This document shows positions 1 through 11,237 of a DNA stretch of 64,000 nucleotides, one piece after another. The stretch is from Torreya grandis (lineage: Eukaryota > Streptophyta > Pinopsida > Cupressales > Taxaceae). The translations under genes were made by a program, and so were the position numbers. The notes under the pieces were generated by a model that was not told where the DNA came from, searched no databases, and was given only the letters and a program-made list of their open reading frames with translations. Location of the stretch: assembly GCA_037957365.1 (NCBI GenBank), contig JARHVA010001190.1:2617001-2681000 (forward strand). The letters are read 5' to 3'. The first letter of the stretch is position 1, and each line of letters starts with the position of its first letter.

Positions 1-440
1 CTGTTGGATCTTTAGGACCAACTAACACTATCAGTTGATACACACCATTTTATCTTCATGGTATGATTGAAAACCAACCTTTGATCTTGGATCTTTTAAA
101 TTCAAATGGATATTTTTCATAGCTTGAACTTAATGTCCCTGCAAGTCTAACTTTAAATGCTTATATCTTGAGATAACAAGTTCATCAAGACACCAAATTT
201 GTAGAGGATGATCTAGGCATGAAATACATCATGTACATGTGGTATTTTGGGATCGAGAGGATTCTTGAGCATACTTATAAAATGCACAAGTAAACTGACC
301 AATCTATTTATATGCATGACATCCTGTGACGGTCTGGTCCTTCAAATATTATACAAGTCATTTGATCATTCACTCAAATAATAACTTTGATCATCTATTT
401 AATCTAGGAAAAAGCTTAGTATGTGGGCCAAAATTAGCCA
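1..440 (-). repeat. Element Y, partial 3' LTR (U3 portion)
   Basis: Direct repeat of 5143-5599. Shared landmarks include tcttcatggtatgattgaa, cctttgatcttggatc, acaccaaatttgtagagga and agtatgtgggccaaaatt. On the minus strand the copy begins at 440 with tggctaattttggcccac, matching the tgttggcaaattttggccc start of the complete copy. A TATA-like tatataaata-type stretch lies near 312-325. The copy is cut by the window edge. Confidence 0.75.
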
Positions 441-788
441 TCTCTAGTGAATCATAGGGAAGCATGCTTGCTATGCTTGAGAAACCAAACCATTTATATT
501 GACTAGTCCATTGGGCATGTAATCTCCTCTCTAGTTCAACATTTTTTTTTGAATATAAAACTAGATATTAACCCTTATATAGCTCATCCTGAAATAAATA
601 AGGACCAAAAACAACAAAACAAAACAAAGTGCCCAAGTCACTTATTGAAGGGAAGCATAGATCATAATGGAAACTAACCTAAATAAAGTAAAGACCACTA
701 ACCTAAGGAAATAGGGAAAACAAGACAAAAGGGAAGCAAAATAACATTTGTGATAATCACTTATTGAAACAAAACAAACCTAGAATAA
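441..788. other. Internal sequence of element Y, no ORF recognised
   Basis: Lies between the presumed 3' LTR (ending at 440) and the degenerate ORF ending at 789. It is A-rich on the plus strand, with aaaacaacaaaacaaaac near 608. No clear polypurine tract adjoins the LTR. Confidence 0.4.
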
Positions 789-1241
789 CTAACCTAAAAT
801 AATATTTCCTCTAGGGTCAAATGGGAAGTTATTTGATTCACCATGGAACTTTGAAATGTGTTTTCCATCTCTTGATATCTCTCTTTTGTAGCTAAGAGTA
901 ATTGGATGCTCATGTTTTCTTGATGATGCAACTGGGCTTCCAATCTCCATTCTTAGGTACATGGATTGAATATATGGATCCAAGACCCAATCATACTCCT
1001 AATTTTTTAGGATTTGAAAGAACAAATTTAATTCTTCTTCATTCATGAACTATTGATTATGAACATATAGACTAGCTTGATCTATCTCCTTCAACATATA
1101 TACAAGGCTGACCTCTAAGGGAGATGGATATGATCTTGTGATTTCTTGGGGCCATTCGAACTCATTCTCATCTTCCAAAATTATAGAGGTGTTTGAAGTT
1201 GAAGAGAAAAGATGATAACCATGTTTGAAAAGTTCAAACAT
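789..1241 (-). pseudogene. Degenerate ORF of element Y, unknown product
   Basis: One minus-strand frame runs from an ATG at 1241 to 789 (about 150 codons). It is broken by two in-frame stops, near 1050 and 985, both TAG and explicable as CAG to TAG. The product is hydrophilic, with acidic stretches (LEDENEFEWPQE) and a basic C-terminal part (SYKREISRDGKH). I do not recognise a family. It lies downstream of the gag-like frame of the same element (2872-1379) and could be its continuation or a second small ORF. Confidence 0.4.
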
Positions 1242-1378
1242 GTCATCTCTTGAGAGAGCAACTACCTATTGCTTGATGATAACACTCCTCTTATCCTACA
1301 ATAGACCACATTCAAGTAAAGAATAACCTAAATGAAAGATATGAAACAAATTTAAAGATTTATTTCATGAAGCTATAG

Positions 1379-2872
1379 TTAAATTGGGATTTCTTCAAGA
1401 TGAACATCAAAAACCTCTTCCTCATGTACTTGTTCTTGCTTTTGCATCTCAGTCTCTACCTCAGTTTTCTCTTGCATTTATTCCATCTTTGCATCATTAT
1501 ATAAGATTGAAACATGTTTGTCCTTTCAAAGAGGTGTCCCAATCATGATCTATTATTCTTGGTCACTCAAGCCACTTCGATTTTTTGTTTCCTTAGCTAC
1601 ATCTTCTTGAATTAACTCACAAAGGAGAGGCTCTTTCTCAAAGAGTGGCACAATAGACCCTTAGAAATATTTAGTAAGATGAGAAATTTCCAAAGAAGTT
1701 ACCATCGATGATTGATTTTTCTCATGAGGCTGATCTTCTTGGATCACCTTCATCTCCTCTTTCTATTGCTTTGAATTTTGAATGGCCCTCCATGAAGGAA
1801 AGGATCTGGGATTTTGAGAGGAAACTATTGGAGGCTGAATGATCTCCTTCTTGATCTTGACTTCAGCATATTAGCCTATGACTAAATATTTTTCCTTATT
1901 TCTTAGTTGTTGAATATGGTTCCAAGTCATAAAATTAGGTTTATAAATCTCTACTTCTATACTTGTTCTTGTTATGGGTGGGAAAGAAGAATTTTGTTGC
2001 TGTGTTGCCTTTATATCTGCTACTAAATGCTAAAGATACTAATTTATAAACTCAATTTGCTTGGCTAAATTAGCCACAAAATCATGGACCAATTAGTTAG
2101 AGATGCCTCCCTACAAAACTAAAGATGAATTCTCTTGTATGATCTACTGAGAAACATTGAGATTATTCTCCTCAAAACATCTTTGTTTAGCCTTTCAAGG
2201 CCTCTCTTGGATAGACTTCTAGGTAGGAAAGTTAGGCAAGTTCTAAATGGACTCTTGAGGGCTATGGTAAACATTGGTTTGTCATTCATAAAGGGAAAAG
2301 GGAAAGCTCTATGATAACATGATGATGATTATGATGACCTTGGGGTTCCTCATAAACTACTAGCCTCTCTTCAATGGTTACTATTAGGCCACATATGTAT
2401 AGAATATCAACACTAAAATTTAAGTGACATTACCTTATGAAAGAGGAACATACCTCTTTAGCCTAATACAAATTAGCTCTCATGCTTAGAGATCTTCTCT
2501 CTATAGTTCTTCCTAGTGTATATTCTTATCATCTTTTTCTCATATCCAAACATATCTTTCTTGAATATTGAGAGGGATTGATTTTGGAGTTGATTAGTAT
2601 TAGTATGGGTCACAATATTATTGGTAAGGATCTGCACATGGTTGATGATGCTCATCATAAGGCTGATAGATATCATGGTAGAGATAATATGGGTCATGAG
2701 GAAGGTAAGAGCCATGCTGTTGATAATAAGGATCATGAGAAACTTGATAAGGCTCATCATATCTTTGATAGAATTCCTGGTAAGGTTGATTAGGCTCATA
2801 TGGATCATGAAAATCATGTTGAAACTACTGACAAATAGGTGAATGATAGGGTTATCCATCATAGTTTTTCAT
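1379..2872 (-). pseudogene. Degenerate gag-like ORF of element Y, Tyr/Pro/His-rich N-terminus
   Basis: A minus-strand frame opens at an ATG at 2872 (MKNYDG, stop, PYHSP). It continues through a low-complexity N-terminal region (about 2811-2560) rich in DPY motifs: HDPYEPNQPYQEFYQ, DEPYQ, HDPYYQQHGSY, HDPYYLYHD, ADPYQ. After a poorly readable stretch the same frame is clearly protein-like from 2242 to 1379, with segments such as YKPNFMTWNHIQQLRNKEK, SSQNPRSFPSWRAIQNSK and a Glu/Lys-rich C-terminus. At least 14 in-frame stops lie in that last part. The N-terminal DPY-rich layout resembles the start of some plant gypsy Gag proteins, and the ORF at 51279 also has QDPYRDEV. Gag is an inference; no zinc knuckle is visible. 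Confidence 0.45.
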
Positions 2873-3070
2873 ATCAACCTCATATGTCAAATGAGATTCA
2901 AGAACTGATTAAAAGCTTCAATGAGACATACATGGGCTGCTTACAACCAAAAGCTTTTATTCAGAGTCACCATTGGTGCTAACTTGCTTGCTTCCAAAAG
3001 CTGATTATAGGAGAAATGCATCATCAATATTTCCACTTTTGGATCTTAATCCTATCAGGCATTCTAGAAC

Positions 3071-5599
3071 TGTTGTAGACTTAGATTGCACCTTAACTGA
3101 GCAAAGGATTGTTTAGGTCCTATATTCAAATCTAGGCCAACTTGGGAATGACCTTAGGCTATGGGTCACCTAATCTTGGGTCAAACCTCTAGGATTTTTA
3201 ATGAGGCTAGCTCTTCTTATGTATCACTTAGCTCTTTTCCAATAAAACCTACTAGTTATTAGGGTGAATAGGGAGAAAAAGATCCTAAGCTAATTTTGGT
3301 GATACACCTAAATTGATTGTTCATCCACTCTTACTTGAGCTTCTAAAACACTAATAAGATAGAACAAATGACTGTATATATAACTCCAAAGTCTATAATG
3401 CATCAATATTTCATGTAGAGGTTCAGCAAGTTATCAAAACTTGAGGGAGGTGATGGAGAAACCTAATTCAAGGCACTAACCAATCAATGTATCCACATAT
3501 TAGCTTCAATCAAATGACATTAAACACTAAACATGACCTACATAAAAAGATAAACTAGTAGCTGGGTGAGATCAAGAATGGACAAGGGAGAGATTTCTAC
3601 CACATATGCAAATAACATTATAGTAACACACTATACTAGAATAATGAAATATGAAAAAAATATTCTATTCATCTCAAGAGGTTACAAAGATAAATCTTGT
3701 TAGAGTTTAGTCATGCACAAGAGAGGGATCCATTTCAAGGCTTAAAAGCCTATATATATAACAAAATGGGAATGAGAGAGATGAGGAACATGCATGGGAG
3801 AATGGATAAGGAGTCATCAATGATCAATAAATGTGGTGGCAGTTCAGTGATTGTTTTTTTTATATGCATGCTTTCTTCCAATTAGGACTAATCTTTAATT
3901 TTCCCCAATAATCTTCAAGCTTTCTCATTGGATGAGAGATCCACTAGAAGACAAGGGTTTGTTTTGCATGATGATTCATGAATAAGTATATTGGAGAAAA
4001 GATCTTTATGGTTCTAAATAAAATCAATTCTCCAACTACTTCTCCACCACCAGCTCTTTTTTTTAATCCTCCATGCCATCTTCACTTGATTCATTATTTG
4101 GGAAAGGTCCCTATATCCTTGGGCCTAAAAAATCCATCACCATGTCTACTTTGAGCTATTGTAAATACCTAATTTGTTGAGGAAATAACCATATTGGAAG
4201 ATAAGACACTTATTCATATCTTGTTTAGATCTGTACATATTCCAAAACTAAACATAGGTTTACTATAGATGAAAACCAATCTTATTTATTGGTTTTTATA
4301 TAGCCATAATTATAATGGAGATACGCAGGTTGCTTGATCTCATTTCAATAGCTAGCTTCTCATATTGGACCTATATTAGGCCTAGAAAGACCTATTTCTA
4401 CCTCTAAGCATTAAGGAATCCAATAACTCATTATATACATAGATCTTCTTTGAAGAGCAAAGATCACAGTCATGAAACAATACTACAACCCCAAAATAAG
4501 GGCTCTATATGTTCTAAATTTTTAAACCAGAGGTTGAGATTGAAATTTAATGGAAATGGAACTTCAACATAACCATCCTAACTATATGTTCATCTACTTT
4601 ATGTGTTTGACTGAGCTTTAATGGTAAACTTTGATCCTTAAAAATCTTCCCTAGTTTAACTTGGATCATATTTCAACCTCTAGTTAAAGACGCATAACTT
4701 TGACCTTTAATATTGGCCATTGATCTTAATCTAGGCCTTCAAGATTATAGCACCTTTGACCTTCATCATTAACCATTTATCTATAATCCACATTGGATGA
4801 GCACAATTAGATCTACTTTGTCATGCATTGTTGATCTTTCTCTATATGAATAAATGCAAGCCATAACTTTTCTACCAATTTAATGTGCTTAAGACACTTG
4901 GTAGCTTTTCATTTGCCTTTGAGATCCACCAACTTGTTAACTCATCATTCATTGTTGATCTTATTTATATGATTGCATGTGCATCATTGATCTTCTTGGA
5001 CCCACTAACCTTATTTGTCACCATGTACTATTAGATCTCTATTTAAGAACTTGGGATTTTGACACTTATCATCGATGTGTTCATGCTGACTTTTTGAATT
5101 GATGCTCACCATTGATATTTGATGCATGAAAAAATTCATACCATTGGATCTTCAAGACACACTAACACTATTAGTTGATATACACCATTAGATCTTCATG
5201 GTATGATTGAATATCAACCTTTGATCTTGGATCATTTGAATTCAAATGACTATTTACCATAGCTTGAACTTGACGTCCTCATGCACATTTCACTCTGTAA
5301 GTCTAACTTTAAAGGATTATATCTTGAGATAGCAAGCTCATCAAGACACCAAATTTGTAGAGGATGATGTAGGCATGAAATACATCATGTCCATGTGGTA
5401 TTTTAGGATGGAGAGGATTCCTAAGCATACTTATAAAATGCACAAGTAAACTGACCAATCTATTTCTTTACATGAAATCATATGATGGTTTGGTCCTTCA
5501 AAGCTTGTACGAGTAATTTGATCATCTACTCAAATAGGAACTTTGATCATCTATTCAATCTAGGCAAAAACTTAGTATGTGGGCCAAAATTTGCCAACA
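3071..5599 (-). repeat. Element Y, complete LTR (5' LTR in minus orientation)
   Basis: 2,529 bp with inverted ends tgttgtag at 3071 and gccaaca at 5599 (minus strand TGTTGGC to CTACAACA). It matches 1-440 directly and matches the interrupted LTR at 15547-25005 in inverted orientation. Promoter and terminator landmarks on the minus strand: a tatatatata-type box near 3755, followed by aatagaat near 3665 as a possible polyadenylation signal. The 62-residue plus-strand ORF at 3697-3885 lies inside and is spurious. Confidence 0.75.
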
Positions 5600-6725
5600 T
5601 GAATTTTTTGAGGGATTTTATTACTGCATACACTTGCTTCTCAACAAAATTGAATGAAATTATACCTTTCCTCATAATCATTTAAATATTTAATGAAAAA
5701 GGCTATGGGCTGTTCCAATTGATCTTTTTTTTTGGGTTAGAATAGCCGATACACTACTTTCCCATCCAAAAACATAGAGAATGAAGTCATTCTTGTAGTT
5801 TGGATTTACAAGAGTCAGAGCTTGAGAAATAGCCTACTTAATGGATTCAAATCCATTCTTTCTTTCCTTTATCTAGCTAAAATTGACCCCTTTTTAAAGC
5901 ATATCAGTAAGGGGTTTGGTCATGGTGGAAAATTTTGGAATGAACCTCCTCACAAAGTTGATTTTCCCTAAGAAACTTTGTAACCCCTTTTTGTGAAGTG
6001 CTAGTGAAGAGATAATACTTACCCTCTCGAGATATATTATAAGGCCTTCTTTCAAGACTATGTGTCCCAATAGTTTTTCCTTCATGAACTACAAATACAT
6101 ATTTATTTGGATTGAGGGAAACTCTAAAATCTTTACACCTTTAAAAAACTTTCTTGACGTGATCTGGGTGGTCGCTGACCTATTTTGAATAAACTGTGAT
6201 GTCATCTAGATACACCAATATCATTTCATTGATAAAACCCTTGCAATCCATATCCATGGCCCTTTGGAAGGTAGCACTAACATTGGTTAGACTGAGAGGC
6301 ATCTTCTTGTAGGTGTATGTGTCCCACTTGTTAGTGAAAGTGGTCCTGAATTGATTAGATCCCTGAACTAAGATTTGGTTATATCCAGAATAACCATCTT
6401 GAAGGGAAAACCTCTTGGCTCTGACTACTATTTGAAGGATTTCCTCCATGGGTGGAAGGGGATAATGATCCTTCAAGGATGCTTTGTTTAGGTCATAAAA
6501 ATCTACACAAATCCTAATTTCATCATTCTTTTTCCTAATAGGGACCAAGTTAGCAACCCAAGATGAGTGTTTAATGGGGAAAATAATGTTGTCTTCTATC
6601 AACTTGGACATTTCACTCCTCATAAAAGGCTCTATTTTTGGGTTTATTAGCCTCTATTTTTATCTAATAGGTTTAGTATTTGGGTTAATATATATTATGT
6701 GTTGAGATAGGCTAGGATCAAAACC
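5600..6725 (-). pseudogene. Gypsy element X: reverse transcriptase and start of RNase H
   Basis: Minus strand. The frame at 6725-6180 gives the RT core: SWVANLVPIRKKNDEIRICV, DFYDLNKASLKDHYPLPP, DGYSGYNQI, TTFTNKW, ATFQRAMD and the catalytic YLDD near 6195. This matches plant Ty3/gypsy RTs of the lineage with WVANLVPVRKKNGEIR. A frameshift near 6085 leads to the connection domain (EKLLGHIVLKEG, FLGKINFVRRFIPKFS), then to the RNase H start (LVNPNYKNDF, AILTQKK, EKQVYAVIKSLKKF). RNase H stops abruptly at 5600, where the LTR of element Y begins. Several stops and at least one frameshift make it a pseudogene. Upstream domains of the same element are at 13924-15546. Confidence 0.85.
6721..6725. 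repeat. Target-site duplication aaacc (left) of SIRE-like LTR
   Basis: Matches aaacc at 13924-13928. Removing one copy with the insert restores the reading frame of gypsy X. Confidence 0.6.
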
Positions 6726-7296
6726 TTGTTGGAAGCATAATGACTGAGTGGGGGAGGGAGTAAATCAGTCTTCAAAAAATTTCATTCAATTTCACTTAAT
6801 CATACATGAACCATTCTAATAAGCATGTACATCTTAACAAACATAAGTATCAAATCATAAGAACATGAAACACATGAACATAACATATATGTGGGAAACC
6901 CTTATAGGGAAGAAAACCCACTGATGAAGCAAATGGACTATAATCCTATAAGACAAACATCAATCTTTAGTGAAGTACCCACTTCATATGGATCACCAAC
7001 CCCAAGTAACTTAACACCAACTCAGGTAGACTTTAGCAAATACCTAATTGTAAGGAGGCACCAAACCCCTAGATGACTCAGCACCCAATAAACCACTTGA
7101 AATACTTTATCACCTTCATAATAATTTGTTTCTCACACAATCGATGATGATCTTCTCCTTTATCTCTTTTCTCACTTCTCTCCCTCTCAAACTGGCTTCT
7201 AGCCATCTTCACTCAACTAGCCCTCTTCATGGATTGATTAGGTCTTCTGACCTTGATCCTCATATACATAACCTATATTATATATTCATGATACTT

Positions 7297-7301
7297 ATCT
7301 A
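7297..7301. repeat. Target-site duplication atcta (left) of Copia-1
   Basis: Identical to 11233-11237 on the other side of the element. Confidence 0.85.
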
Positions 7302-8025
7302 TGTCAAGGGATCTAGCTCTACCAATTAGAACACATATGATTACTTCTCGTATTAGCAATTAAACACGAAATTATACCATAATGATAAAGTAACTAGAAA
7401 CTTGAGACAACAAAGAATTTGAGAGACAATACACACTCTTGTATTCAATATTACTAGAAGAAAATACAATAAGGAAGATGCCACTTCTTCCTCCACCTCA
7501 AAGGCTTGCCACACCTCAAGACCTTCTTCCCTCTCTCTCTTGCTCAACACAACAACTCTAAAGCCTGAGTTATTATCCCTCCTTGAATGCTTCAGCTGAT
7601 CTCCTTGACCTTACACTTGTAGATCTCCTTGACCTTGCTTGCTTCAATGCTTTTACTTGCCTTCTTGATTATTACAATACATGCCTTATGGGTCTTTAAA
7701 TAGGATCCCATGCTTACAAAAATAGAACTCTAGTTACAATAATTAGACACGCAGCTCGTGACTATAATTAGTCATTTGACATGTAAACACTCGCTTCACT
7801 TAACTGACTATTCGTCAACAACAGGTTTGGAAATACACAGGCAACCGAAGTCGGTCCCTGCTTGTCTAGTGTTGCTAACGTCGGCCGACTATCTGCTGTC
7901 ACCAGTCTCCTTCTCCATTGCATCTAACCGATGTCGATCATACTGCCGACACTGATGGCTCTGGTTCTTCAGCATCCTTCCTTGTGTCTGCAAATAGTTG
8001 AAGCTTTTAGCTCCACACCTTAACA
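7302..8025 (-). repeat. Copia-1 left (3') LTR
   Basis: 724 bp, plus strand tgtcaaggg to cttaaca, so TGTTAAGG...CTTGACA on the minus strand. Very similar to 10512-11232. It contains five GACGTC-like sites starting at 7847, 7877, 7898, 7930 and 7948 (steps of 30, 21, 32 and 18 bp), here mostly decayed at CpG. Confidence 0.9.
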
Positions 8026-8036
8026 ATCTCCCACTT
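8026..8036 (-). other. Copia-1 polypurine tract
   Basis: Minus strand aagtgggagat immediately before the 3' LTR; the identical 11-mer precedes the 3' LTR of Copia-2 (38784-38794). Confidence 0.8.
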
Positions 8037-8640
8037 GGAGATAAACAACTGCTACTGTACATGTACCTATACACCATCTATTTTGTTCCTTAGGCTCTGT
8101 ATCCCTCTTCAAAGTCACTCTTGAAGACCAACCACCATGCAAACCTGTGATGCAATACCTGTATCTTATGCCACAAGAATTTTGTTGCTCCCAAATTCTC
8201 CATGACACACTTCTAAACCAACTCTACCCTTAGCTCAGAAAACTCCCTGTATATGAAACCCTATAACAAGTAACACAATATAGTAACAAGATAATGTAGC
8301 TAATATTATCCAACCTGGTAAAGATAAAATACAATGGTCAAACCTCCATTGCCTGCAGCCTAAACAAGACCATATGCCATAGCCTTCTGTCTCATGTGTC
8401 CATCCACTCTCTTCTCTAAAATGGGAATCCATCCCTCTGTCCAGTGCTTCCTTCCAGCTGATAACACTACCAATAAATACCTGTTTGGTTCTACTCAAGG
8501 ACTCACACTCCTCATCCATGCCAAGCTCCCACTATTTTTGGATTCTACTTGCATTGCTTCTTCTATCTTCCTAGTTCATGACTATCAGTAAGCAATATAA
8601 AGAAGGTGAACAATGAATATGAGGTTCACTTACCATTTCT
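8037..8640 (-). other. Copia-1 3' internal remnant
   Basis: Close to the 3' LTR, a minus-strand frame ends with VVYLQVGDC, as in the sequence following RNase H of Copia-2. Upstream of this (8235-8519) a 94-codon minus ORF exists, but I see no RT or RNase H motif in it. The RT and most of RNase H found in Copia-2 are absent, so this stretch is either diverged sequence or filler at the deletion. Confidence 0.45.
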
Positions 8641-8686
8641 GACCTCCACATGGGTGTTTGAGACTCCTTGATAGCTAACTATCCAC

Positions 8687-8935
8687 CCATCATCTGTTCC
8701 AGTGACTGATATCGGCCATCTCCCAGTCTGCTCCCGACCGATGTCGATTCCCTGCACTGACCCTGACTACCGATGTCGTTTCCCTGGCCAACGCCGATGC
8801 CCCTCCTGTCGATGTCGGTCCTTATGACCGACGTCAGACTTCTCCTGCCCGACCTACGGACCCTGCTGGTCTGCACATGAATGATGTCGATATCTGGATG
8901 ACCGACGTCAGTTCTAGGTGACTGACATCGGTGTC
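8687..8935 (-). repeat. Copia-1 internal GACGTC repeat region
   Basis: A GC-rich run of repeated (C/G)ATGTCG, GACGTC and GACATC cores. Several are about 20-21 or 32 bp apart (for example gaccgatgtcg, ccgacgtcag, gactgacatcgg). On the minus strand one frame reads as TDVG/TDID-type repeats. It corresponds in position to the 21-bp coding repeat of Copia-2 at 36888-37034, between the integrase and RT regions. Confidence 0.7.
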
Positions 8936-10437
8936 TGTGTGTTCTTGTAAGTGATAAAATTTTCATCCGCGAGCTCTTCTTGGATCAAACCTCTATCCAT
9001 GCTGCCCTGCTCAGATTTATTCAGCCCTTGTGACTGATCTCTGTCCTTCATCTCCTCCATAAACACCAAGGCTTCTTTGTTCCTATCAAAAGCATCAAAT
9101 TTCCTCTTTCTGCAATGAACCCTATCTATGCTTTCTGAATTTGAACACATACCTTTTGAATCAATAACTTCCATTCCCTTCTTATTCATGTGACCAAGCC
9201 TATTAGGCCACATCTTCGAATCTACACCAGAAGTAGAATCAGTAATACAAGTAGACAGATAAAGAGTATCTACTTTCTTACCTCTTGCTAGAACAAGTGT
9301 ACCCTTGGTAACCTTCCAAGAATCCACTGTGAGGGTTATTGTGCATCCCTCATCTCCCAACCTTCCTAGAGAAATCAGACTCTGCTTCAGAATTGGAACA
9401 TGCATGACCTCTTTCAACATCCATGTGTTGTCAATCTACAATCTCAGCTACACTTTCCCTTTGCCAACTATCTAACAAGGCGTACCATCCCCTAAATAGA
9501 GCACTCCAAAGTCTCCCTGTTCATACTCATAGAACAAATCTCTGTTTGGGGATGCATGAAAAGATGAGCCAGAATCTAAAATCCATGATCCTACCTGACT
9601 ATCCGAAGAAAGTATGAGAGCGCCCTGCATCACAATATTTGCATCCTTTGCTTCTTCCATACCTACATGTTGGTTCTCTTTATCTCTCAACCAACACTCC
9701 TTCGTATGTCCTTTCTTTCCACAAAACCAGCAGGTAATACCTTTGGACTCGGATCTCCTTCCCGACCTTGATTTCCCTTGCTCAATCTTCTCCCTTTGCC
9801 TTCCCCTACTTTTTGCACTTAGAGCATTCCCTGATGATTCACTTGTGCTTCTCCTACGTATTTTTTCATTCAAGATCACACTCACAACATCATCAAATTT
9901 TAAGATTTTAGAAGCAGATGTAGAATTACTTACTGCCATAACCAAACCATCCCAACTTTCAGGCAAAGAACATAAAATCAAGAGAGCCTTTACCTCATCA
10001 TCAAAAACAATATTGATTGAAGCTAATTGGTTTACCAAACCATGGAAATCACTGAGATGAGTATGTACCGATCCACCTTCCTGCATTTGCAAAGTAAAAA
10101 GCTGCTTCATAAGATATACCTTATTAGAAGTCGAGGGCTTTTCATATAAATTCACCAAGGACTTTATCAAATCTTTTGTTGTTTTGCACTGTAATAAGCT
10201 AGAAATCACAGACGATGCAAGGCTCAACCTTATGGAACCGAGAGCCTTCTGATCAAGAACACTCCATTCTTCATCCTTCATATCTGTGGGCTTGCATGCA
10301 ACCCCACCCAACGGTAAGTACAAATCCTTCTGATACAGATAGTCCTCAATCTGCATCCTCCAATGTTGATAATTCTTGCTGTTAAACTTCTCCATTCGTA
10401 GCCTACTTTGTTCTGCCATTGTTGAACTCCCACTCAA
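8914..10437 (-). pseudogene. Copia-1 Gag-protease-(pre-integrase) polyprotein, internally deleted
   Basis: A single minus-strand frame from the ATG at 10437 to 8914 with no frameshift. Gag occupies the first 220 residues or so (FNSKNYQHWRMQIEDYL, LYEKPSTSNKVYLMKQLF, GLVNQLASINIVFDDEVKA). An intact zinc knuckle, CWFCGKKGHTKEC (CX2CX4HX4C), follows, then the protease WILDSGSSFHAS. Three TAG stops between 9474 and 9425 replace Gln codons seen as CAG contexts (PC*IVGKGKV*LRL*ID). The pre-integrase part follows (MLKEVMHVPILK, MWPNRLGHM). The integrase core is missing: the frame passes directly from CRKRKF to a Ser/Gln/Glu-rich tail (NKSEQGSMDRG) equivalent to the end of the Copia-2 integrase region. 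An in-frame deletion is the simplest reading. Confidence 0.85.
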
Positions 10438-10497
10438 TCATAAAACCCTGTGAATGACCTATAATAAAAAACAATACCCTGCTTCTTGCAAATCGTA

Positions 10498-10509
10498 GCT
10501 CTGATACCA
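10498..10509 (-). other. Copia-1 primer-binding site (initiator-Met tRNA)
   Basis: Minus strand TGGTATCAGAGC two bases inside the 5' LTR end, the usual plant copia PBS complementary to the 3' end of initiator tRNA-Met. Confidence 0.9.
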
Positions 10510-10511
10510 CT

Positions 10512-11232
10512 TGTCAGGGGATCTAGCTCTACCAATTAGAGCACATATGATTACTTCTCGTATTAGCAATTAAACATGGAATTATACCAGAATGATAAAG
10601 TAACTAGAAACTTGAGAAAACAAAGAATTTGAGAGACAATACACACTATTGTATTCAATATTACTAGAATAAAATACAATAAGGAAGATGCCACTTCTTC
10701 CTCCACCTCAAAGGCTTGCCACACCTCAAGACCTTCTTCCCTCTCTCTCTTGCTCAACACAACTCTAAAGCCTGAGTTATTATCCCTCCTTGAATGCTTC
10801 AACTGATCTCCTTGACCTTGCACCTATAGATCTCCTTGACCTTGCTTGCTTTAATGCTTTTACTTGCCTTCTTGATTATTACAATACATGCCTTATGGGT
10901 CTTTAAATAGGATCCCATGCTTACAAAAATAGAACTCTAGTTACAATAATTAGACACACAGCTCGTGACTATAATTAGTCATTTGACATGCAAACACTTG
11001 CTTCACTTAACTGACTGTTCATCAACAGTAGTTCTGGAAATACATAGGCGACCGATGTTGGTCCCTGCTTGTCTGGTGCTGCCGACGTCGGCTGACTGTC
11101 TGCCGTCGCCGGTCTCCTTCTCCACTGCATCTGACCGACGTCGATCATACTGCCGACGCCGGTGGCTCTAGTTCTTCAACATCCTTCCTTGTGTCTGCAA
11201 ATAGTTGAAGCTTTTAGCTCCACACCTTAACA
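10512..11232 (-). repeat. Copia-1 right (5') LTR
   Basis: 721 bp, the better-preserved copy of the pair. Five GACGTC-like sites begin at 11054 (gatgtt), 11084 (gacgtc), 11105 (gtcgcc), 11137 (gacgtc) and 11155 (gacgcc), in steps of 30, 21, 32 and 18 bp. They lie in the U3 portion near the LTR start. A TATA-like tttaaata lies near 10903. Confidence 0.9.
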
Positions 11233-11237
11233 ATCTA
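11233..11237. repeat. Target-site duplication atcta (right) of Copia-1
   Basis: Matches 7297-7301. Confidence 0.85.

Larger units (their letters stand above)
1..5599 (-). mobile_element. Element Y: gypsy-like LTR element with gag-like ORFs only (left end outside window)
   Basis: On the minus strand the order is an LTR (5599-3071), an internal region of about 2.6 kb (3070-441) and the start of a second LTR (440 to beyond position 1). The first 440 bases repeat 5143-5599 in the same orientation. The internal region shows degenerate gag-like reading frames but no protease, RT or integrase that I can recognise, so it looks like a non-autonomous (LARD/TR-GAG type) element. Its right end cuts the RNase H of gypsy element X exactly at 5599/5600. 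If this is a simple insertion, the rest of X's RNase H and integrase should lie left of the window. Confidence 0.6.
7302..11232 (-). mobile_element. Copia-1: internally deleted Ty1/copia retrotransposon
   Basis: A minus-strand element of 3,931 bp flanked by a perfect 5-bp duplication, atcta (7297-7301 and 11233-11237). LTRs are 7302-8025 and 10512-11232. An initiator-Met tRNA primer-binding site adjoins the right LTR and a polypurine tract (aagtgggagat on the minus strand) adjoins the left. The 2.5-kb internal part holds Gag, protease and the pre-integrase domain, and then a GC-rich repeat region. Most of integrase, all of RT and most of RNase H are missing compared with the related Copia-2. 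It is probably a non-autonomous deletion derivative. Confidence 0.9.

Noticed and set aside
2578..2842. Plus-strand ORFs rich in His/Asp/Lys
   Set aside because: They are the antisense of the DPY-repeat gag-like frame on the minus strand, which fits the element's orientation.
8687..8966. 95-codon ORF with TDVG/TDID repeats as a separate gene
   Set aside because: It is in a different frame from the Copia-1 polyprotein and arises from the GACGTC repeat DNA; the equivalent Copia-2 region is part of the polyprotein.
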